64,000 nucleotides of DNA, taken from assembly GCA_016190055.1 (NCBI GenBank), contig JACPRH010000037.1, forward strand, positions 1 to 64,000, in the 5' to 3' direction. The notes beneath the pieces are model-generated. The model saw only the letters and a program-made list of their open reading frames with translations, did no database searches and was not told the DNA's origin. A program made the translations under genes and the position numbers. The DNA comes from Nitrososphaerota archaeon. GTDB taxonomy: Archaea; Thermoproteota; Nitrososphaeria; Nitrososphaerales; JACPRH01. Every line of letters starts with the position of its first letter. Within the stretch, counting starts at the first letter, position 1. Of the stretch, positions 59,621 to 64,000 are shown piece after piece.

Positions 59621-60706
59621 ATGGCCACCGTCTCTCTCAAGGGTCTGACAAAGAGTTATGGGGATATCCGGGCAGTCAACGAGGTAAGCATTGATGTTCG
59701 GGAAAAGGAGTTCCTCACAATCCTCGGTCCCTCAGGTTGTGGGAAAACAACACTTCTCAGAATGATAGCTGGATTAGAGACACCTACAGGGGGCGATATT
59801 TTGATTGATGGAAACTCGGTGCTGGACGTTCCCACGCGTGAGAGAGACATTGCGATGGTCTTCCAAACCTACGCATTATACAACCATATGACTGCGTATG
59901 ATAATATCGCGTTTCCGCTGAAGATGCGCAAAGTTCCTCAGCAAGACATCGATCTCAAAGTGAAGGAGGCGGCTGAGATGCTCGGCATAAAACAAGTGCT
60001 GGATCGCAAGCCGGGAAAACTCAGCGGAGGGGAACAGCAGAGGGTTGCTCTTGGGCGCGCGATTGTGAGGGAGCCTAAGGTCTTTCTGATGGATGAACCG
60101 CTTACCTTCCTAGATCCCAAACTTAGAACACAGATGCGTGTTGAAATGAAGACGCTCCAGAGGCGGCTGGGAGTCACAACGATCTATGTGACGCATGATC
60201 AGGCTGAGGCGATGACGATGTCAGATCGCATAGGCATGATGAGGGGCGGTGTTCTGCAGCAGATCGGAACACCTGAGGAGATATACTATAAGCCGGTAAA
60301 CACCTTCGTCGCGAGCTTCTTGGGCTCTCCGCTAATCAACCTGATTAACTGCAAATACGTGGAGCAGGATGGAAAGGCAGTGCTTGACGCGGGTGCCTTC
60401 AAGATTGATATTACAGACATCAAGGGAGCGATAAACGGCGAAAAGGGTGGAAGCGAGGTTATCCTCGGTGTCAGGCCTGAAGATATCTCTGTTTCACGGA
60501 AGAAATCAGCGTCCGGTATTGAGTCAGAGGTCTATTTAACAGAGCCACTAGGATCAGAAACAAATCTGATACTGAAGGTAGGAGGTAACAACGTGAACAC
60601 CAAGGTCGGAGGCGTAAGCGACATTAAGGCTGGAGAAAAAGTCTGGATCACTTTCGACAAGAACAGGCTCCACCTCTTCAAAAGCACGGGCGAATCCATT
60701 CGATAG
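59621..60706 (+). CDS. CUT1-type ABC transporter ATPase (second copy)
   Basis: 361 residues from ATG 59621 (MATVSLKGLTKSYG); the frame is open 17 codons upstream. Same family as 45268-46380: Walker A GPSGCGKTTLLRMIAGLE, Q-loop VFQTYALYNHMTAYDNIA, signature LSGGEQQRVALGRAIV, Walker B VFLMDEPLTFLD, YVTHDQAEAMTMSDRIGM, then TOBE segments (VILGVRPEDISVS, GEKVWITFDKNRLHLF). MalF/MalG-like permease genes lie 1.2 kb away on the other strand and are the likely partners. The substrate is not readable. Confidence 0.92.
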   Translation: MATVSLKGLTKSYGDIRAVNEVSIDVREKEFLTILGPSGCGKTTLLRMIAGLETPTGGDILIDGNSVLDVPTRERDIAMVFQTYALYNHMTAYDNIAFPLKMRKVPQQDIDLKVKEAAEMLGIKQVLDRKPGKLSGGEQQRVALGRAIVREPKVFLMDEPLTFLDPKLRTQMRVEMKTLQRRLGVTTIYVTHDQAEAMTMSDRIGMMRGGVLQQIGTPEEIYYKPVNTFVASFLGSPLINLINCKYVEQDGKAVLDAGAFKIDITDIKGAINGEKGGSEVILGVRPEDISVSRKKSASGIESEVYLTEPLGSETNLILKVGGNNVNTKVGGVSDIKAGEKVWITFDKNRLHLFKSTGESIR

Positions 60707-60763
60707 CGTAACGCAAGATAGACAAAAAAAGTCCTGTGAATTTTTTGCTTCTCTAATACTAAG

Positions 60764-61510
60764 TTAGAGATTTTGGTCTAGATAGCGGAGAAGGTCTCCG
60801 AAGGCTCTTAGGTCGCGGTTGAGCAGGGCAATTCCTGATGCTCGAACAGCCGGGCTTTCAGGACGATAGAGTCTGACATAGGGATCTACGGCTTTATCGA
60901 TTAGCGGTTGAACATTTGTCCGCTCTGTGTCAAGGTACTGGAACATTATATTTGAGGGATGGAAGTCAGTTACATTTTCGCCTATGAGACGGCTACCTAC
61001 ATCTGATGAGGGTGAGATTGCAACGACCGCCTTTACGCCTTTCACGTAGACTGAAGAGGCGTAGGCGACAGTTCCGCCTAGCTGAGCCCCAACTACGCCA
61101 ATCCTATTAGGATCAACATCACTTCTACTCTGCAGGTAGGTAACGGCGCCTTCAACATCCTTAATCAGATTATCGTAGTATTCACCAGTTCGTGGAACAC
61201 TTTGGCTCTGTCCGAAACCTCTCATGTCAATGGCTAGGACAGCATAGCTTCGATTAGTGAACTGCGGGATGAAGGAGTCCCAGTCATGCATATCGCCGCT
61301 GTACTCGTGAATGAGAATAACAGATTTGAACGGAGGCTTGATCGTTTCTGGAGTGTACCATGTGGCGCTGATCTTTACGCCGTCGGAGGCGGGGAAGGTT
61401 ACGTCTTGAGAGTTGTAGGGGTTCGCACCGCTTGGATTAACAAGCATCCAGCTACCTACAGCGGCGACTATAACTACCGCAATCAAAACGTAAACAAGTG
61501 GTCGTGCCAT
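60764..61510 (-). CDS. Anchored alpha/beta hydrolase-fold protein with altered nucleophile elbow
   Basis: 248 residues. N-terminal anchor (VYVLIAVVIVAAVGSWMLV) then an alpha/beta-hydrolase: SVILIHEYSGDMHDWDSFIP (oxyanion region), YAVLAIDMRGFGQSQ, YLQSRSDVDPNRIGVVGAQL and AVVAISPSSDVGSRL. The nucleophile elbow reads GAQLGG where active members have G-x-S-x-G or G-x-C-x-G, so Gln replaces the Ser. No clear catalytic His stands in the short C-terminus. Probably a non-catalytic or binding protein exposed outside the membrane. Confidence 0.75.
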   Translation of the reverse strand: MARPLVYVLIAVVIVAAVGSWMLVNPSGANPYNSQDVTFPASDGVKISATWYTPETIKPPFKSVILIHEYSGDMHDWDSFIPQFTNRSYAVLAIDMRGFGQSQSVPRTGEYYDNLIKDVEGAVTYLQSRSDVDPNRIGVVGAQLGGTVAYASSVYVKGVKAVVAISPSSDVGSRLIGENVTDFHPSNIMFQYLDTERTNVQPLIDKAVDPYVRLYRPESPAVRASGIALLNRDLRAFGDLLRYLDQNL

Positions 61511-61580
61511 ACTTTCTATAATCAGATGCTGGGAGGTATTAATCTATTATGGCGGTACTCTTTTCGCTCCTGCTGCCTGT

Positions 61581-61877
61581 TTACTCGACAAGAAGAGGGG
61601 CCAGTAGAATAGACAGGACGAGGATGATTATTATGATGGCGAAGAATGAGATGATTCGAATTGTGATGTGACCTGTACTGGATGACTCCACTATTGCTCC
61701 ACCGAGAAGGCTTACTGCGGCTCCAAGCACCAAGATGTAGAAGCCGTAGGAGTATAGGAAAAGAGAAACTGGCTGCAGAATTGCGGCTAGCCCAACTAAG
61801 GATAGCACTAGTCCAAGGATCTCTATCCTTGTTTTCAGGTGGCTAAAGTCTCGCGTGGCTAGCTTTGCTTTGCTCAT
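61581..61877 (-). CDS. Small three-segment membrane protein
   Basis: 98 residues. Hydrophobic segments at about 17-35, 38-58 and 75-95. Family not recognised. It follows the MalG-type permease gene by 5 bases on the same strand and so belongs to the transporter transcription unit; an accessory role is possible. Confidence 0.6.
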   Translation of the reverse strand: MSKAKLATRDFSHLKTRIEILGLVLSLVGLAAILQPVSLFLYSYGFYILVLGAAVSLLGGAIVESSSTGHITIRIISFFAIIIIILVLSILLAPLLVE

Positions 61878-61882
61878 TCGGT

Positions 61883-62788
61883 CTAGTCTACCTCCCGACG
61901 GATTGTTCCAGCAGAGAAGCCTATGAGTAGGTAGCGCTGGATAAGGAATGCGAATACGAAGGATGGAAGCATATGAACAAGCGACATCGACGCTAGAGGA
62001 CCCGGTGCAAGAACGCCGATCCTAAGTAGATCATCGAAGTAGTCGGCGAGGAAGACGAAGGTCGCGGCCTTAGTTTCAGTTAAGGTCAAGGTGAAAATGA
62101 AGTCATTCCAAGCTACTGTAAAGGCGAAAACAGCTGCAACAACCAACCCTATCTTGATTTGCGGAAGCACAACCCTGAAAAGAATATCGAAAGTTGAGGC
62201 ACCGTCAACCTTAGCAGCATCCTCTAAGCTACGCGGAAAACCGTCGAAGAAGTTCTTCAAAATCCAGACTGTGAGTGGAAGAGCGAAGGTAGCGTAGACC
62301 AGTGATAGCCCGATGTGCGTATCTTGTAGGCCAATCCGCTTGAACAGTTCATAGAGAGCTGGTGTGAAAACAATCGGTGTGACAGCGTGAAGGGTAAGCA
62401 TGTAGGTGAGTAAAGCTGTTCCGCCAACCACCTTGTAGCGAGAGAGAGAGTAAGCCAACAACATCCCCGCTACTATAGCGATGCCGGCGCTTGCAAGCGC
62501 AATTACGATGCTGTTACCTAGAAAACGTGGGAACTGGCCTGCAATACCGGCGAAAACAGGTTCTCCAGTGTGAGGATCAATAATTGAGGAACCGAACTCA
62601 TAGTTCTGCAAAGTTGGTGTAAAGATGAATATGGGGATCTTGGAGACAGCCACCTCACTCGACTTCAATGAGGTCAGGACAATCCATGAGAGCGGAAAGA
62701 GAACCATGAACAGCCATAAGCCTATGAGTGCAAACCTTGGGATAGACAGCATCTTCTTCAACTGTCTGCGTGATGATCGTTTACTCAA
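61883..62788 (-). CDS. ABC sugar-type permease, MalG/UgpE class
   Basis: 301 residues, six membrane segments. Inner-membrane subunit of a CUT1 importer. Seen: the N-terminal FALIGLWLFMVLFPLSWIVL, and the EAA loop FPRSLEDAAKVDGASTFDIL (E-A-A-x3-G) that docks on the ATPase coupling helix. The pattern IGLSLVYATFALPLTVWILK and the C-terminal APGPLASMSLVHMLPSFVFA also fit MalG. Its start overlaps the MalF gene by 8 bases. Confidence 0.92.
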   Translation of the reverse strand: MSKRSSRRQLKKMLSIPRFALIGLWLFMVLFPLSWIVLTSLKSSEVAVSKIPIFIFTPTLQNYEFGSSIIDPHTGEPVFAGIAGQFPRFLGNSIVIALASAGIAIVAGMLLAYSLSRYKVVGGTALLTYMLTLHAVTPIVFTPALYELFKRIGLQDTHIGLSLVYATFALPLTVWILKNFFDGFPRSLEDAAKVDGASTFDILFRVVLPQIKIGLVVAAVFAFTVAWNDFIFTLTLTETKAATFVFLADYFDDLLRIGVLAPGPLASMSLVHMLPSFVFAFLIQRYLLIGFSAGTIRREVD

Positions 62789-63704
62789 CCTTCTCTATCC
62801 TCCACAAGTATCTAAGGTAGGTGTAGACCAGTACTAGAGACATAACTACCATGATGACTCCGACGGTTGCCATTTGACTGGTCTCGAACGCTCTGAAGCC
62901 CAAGGTATACAGGTATGAGGGGAGCATGTCGATGCTTAGAGGATTCGGGCCCAACGGTGGAGGAACGTCCAGCCATTCACGGATAACTTCCCAAGTCCTC
63001 AGCGCATCTGCGAACCTGAAGATTACAGCTAGAAGGATGAAGGGCCTAGCATAAGGGAAGATGACGTATCGGAATCGAGCCCACCACCCGGCACCATCCA
63101 CATGAGATGCTTCAAGCACCGACTTCGGCACCGATGACAATCCTCCAACTATCATCAGCATAACGAAAGGTGTCCACGTCCAAGCGTCCACCGACACGAC
63201 TGCAAAGAAGGCGTCACGACCGTAACCGTCAAACTGGAGACCTACGATACTCGTTGCCCAGTTGAGGAAGCCGAATTCCGGCTGGAACATAATTACTTTG
63301 AAGACCATGGCGGTGATCTCCGGCGCAATCATCATTGGGAGAATTGAGAGCGTCAGCACCAAGCGGTGACCGCGAAAGTGCTCAGAGAGAGCGAGGGCAA
63401 GCCCCAGTCCAAGAAGAAGCTCAATACCGACCGCAGTTACTGCGAATTTAGCTGTATTCTGGTAGCGAAGCCAGATGTCAGGATGCGACGCCATTGTCGC
63501 GTAGTTCTGGAGACCTACAAAGACTGGAGCCCTCCCGAAGACCTCTATAGAGTAATCATAGAAACTGATGCCGAAGGTCCAAACGTAAGGAATGATCGCG
63601 AAGAGAAAGAGCAGAATCGAGCCGGGAATGAGTAGCAGATACTTCAGATGCTTTTCCTTTATCCTGAAGGGGCCCGCCAAGAATACCTCACCTGACATCC
63701 ACAC
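62781..63704 (-). CDS. ABC sugar-type permease, MalF/UgpA class
   Basis: 307 residues, six membrane segments. Partner of the MalG-type subunit. Seen: YLLLIPGSILLFLFAIIPYV (TM1), FVGLQNYATMASHPDIWLR, GLGLALALSEHFRGHRLVLT, and the EAA loop VPKSVLEASHVDGAGWWARF. YVIFPYARPFILLAVIFRFA follows. With 61883-62788 it forms a typical heterodimer. The substrate-binding protein gene would be expected beyond the right edge or elsewhere. Confidence 0.92.
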   Translation of the reverse strand: MWMSGEVFLAGPFRIKEKHLKYLLLIPGSILLFLFAIIPYVWTFGISFYDYSIEVFGRAPVFVGLQNYATMASHPDIWLRYQNTAKFAVTAVGIELLLGLGLALALSEHFRGHRLVLTLSILPMMIAPEITAMVFKVIMFQPEFGFLNWATSIVGLQFDGYGRDAFFAVVSVDAWTWTPFVMLMIVGGLSSVPKSVLEASHVDGAGWWARFRYVIFPYARPFILLAVIFRFADALRTWEVIREWLDVPPPLGPNPLSIDMLPSYLYTLGFRAFETSQMATVGVIMVVMSLVLVYTYLRYLWRIEKVE

Positions 63705-63720
63705 GACTGAGTTGATATAT

Positions 63721-63990
63721 TTATCCCGAGCTCAAATTATTCTGCGCCGAATAAATATCCGACGTAGACGCCGATTCAATGTAGAAGGCATACATTCTCT
63801 TTAGCCCAATAGCTAAGAGAACAACGGCGACCGCCGCTGGAGGATCATCAAGTGCAAACGCAACATCAGCAGTAATATAAGGTATCAGAGGCTCCGCAAT
63901 CAGATTCAATACTCGTTCCACGACGATGAAAAGTATTGCTAAGGCAATATACTGCGGGCCGCTTCCACCTTTGATAGCGAGTAGATTCAC
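63721..63990 (-). CDS. Membrane protein, start possibly outside window
   Basis: 89 residues from a GTG at 63990; the frame may extend past the right edge, so this may be a C-terminal part. Two hydrophobic stretches (YIALAILFIVVERVLNLIAE, AAVAVVLLAIGLKRMYAFYI) and a polar tail. Family not recognised. It lies 16 bases before the MalF-type gene on the same strand and may be part of that unit. Confidence 0.5.
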   Translation of the reverse strand: MNLLAIKGGSGPQYIALAILFIVVERVLNLIAEPLIPYITADVAFALDDPPAAVAVVLLAIGLKRMYAFYIESASTSDIYSAQNNLSSG

Positions 63991-64000
63991 GCCTCGGCCA

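Overview
The window is archaeal. It carries an archaeal-type ribosomal protein cluster (S4e, L32e, L19e, the RNase P protein Rnp1 and the PDCD5, PAC2 and Cbf5 families), TATA-type promoters close to start codons, many TTG/GTG starts, and tRNA genes broken by bulge-helix-bulge (BHB) introns. Several non-canonical tRNA introns, a NitrOD5-like output domain, and winged-helix/RDD and DUF835 proteins point to Thermoproteota, probably a relative of Nitrososphaeria. That placement is inference; no rRNA is present to settle it.

Bases 1-22.8k are the housekeeping half. A Hel308-type helicase end, an asparagine-synthetase-like protein and a 33-residue zinc finger precede a long minus-strand ribosomal operon (L3 to L30, 14.0k down to 2.2k). 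The usual tail of that operon, L15-SecY-Adk-DUF106-Cmk-Cbf5, is separate, on the plus strand at 18.0-22.7k. PDCD5, PAC2 and RtcB lie between. A tRNA-Ser(GGA) gene with two introns starts inside the last codons of cbf5.

Bases 23-32k hold a mucin-stalked surface protein, a DUF1905/YdeI-like protein, a rhamnulokinase facing a class II aldolase, and a tRNA-Ile(GAU) gene with three non-canonical introns. The 3' end of this tRNA is repeated 3.7 kb away. The interval, with a DUF835 membrane regulator and a secreted protein, looks like the remnant of an element integrated at the tRNA.

Bases 32-45k are ordinary metabolism and repair: DUF488, GNAT, CysRS, endonuclease III, acetyl-CoA synthetase, metallo-hydrolase, MFS, PAP2, TrpB2 and DUF504. 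A 113-base segment at 42.5k folds into nested helices and is a candidate non-coding RNA.

Bases 45-64k are the accessory, respiratory and transport region. A DOMON protein, a four-cluster ferredoxin, an NrfD-like membrane subunit and a cupredoxin form one operon with no molybdopterin subunit beside it. An identical 53-bp promoter/operator, inverted, lies in front of this operon and in front of a membrane-anchored diheme cytochrome c carried on a collagen-like Gly-X-Y stalk. This is the best candidate here for an undescribed system: a surface electron-transfer module under one switch. Between the two promoter copies lie a NitrOD5-like protein with its own palindrome, a winged-helix/RDD protein, a matrixin-like protein with an altered zinc motif and an Ig-domain protein. 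Two loci pair CUT1-type ABC ATPases with membrane-anchored cupredoxin-fold proteins, and MalF/MalG-type permeases close the window.
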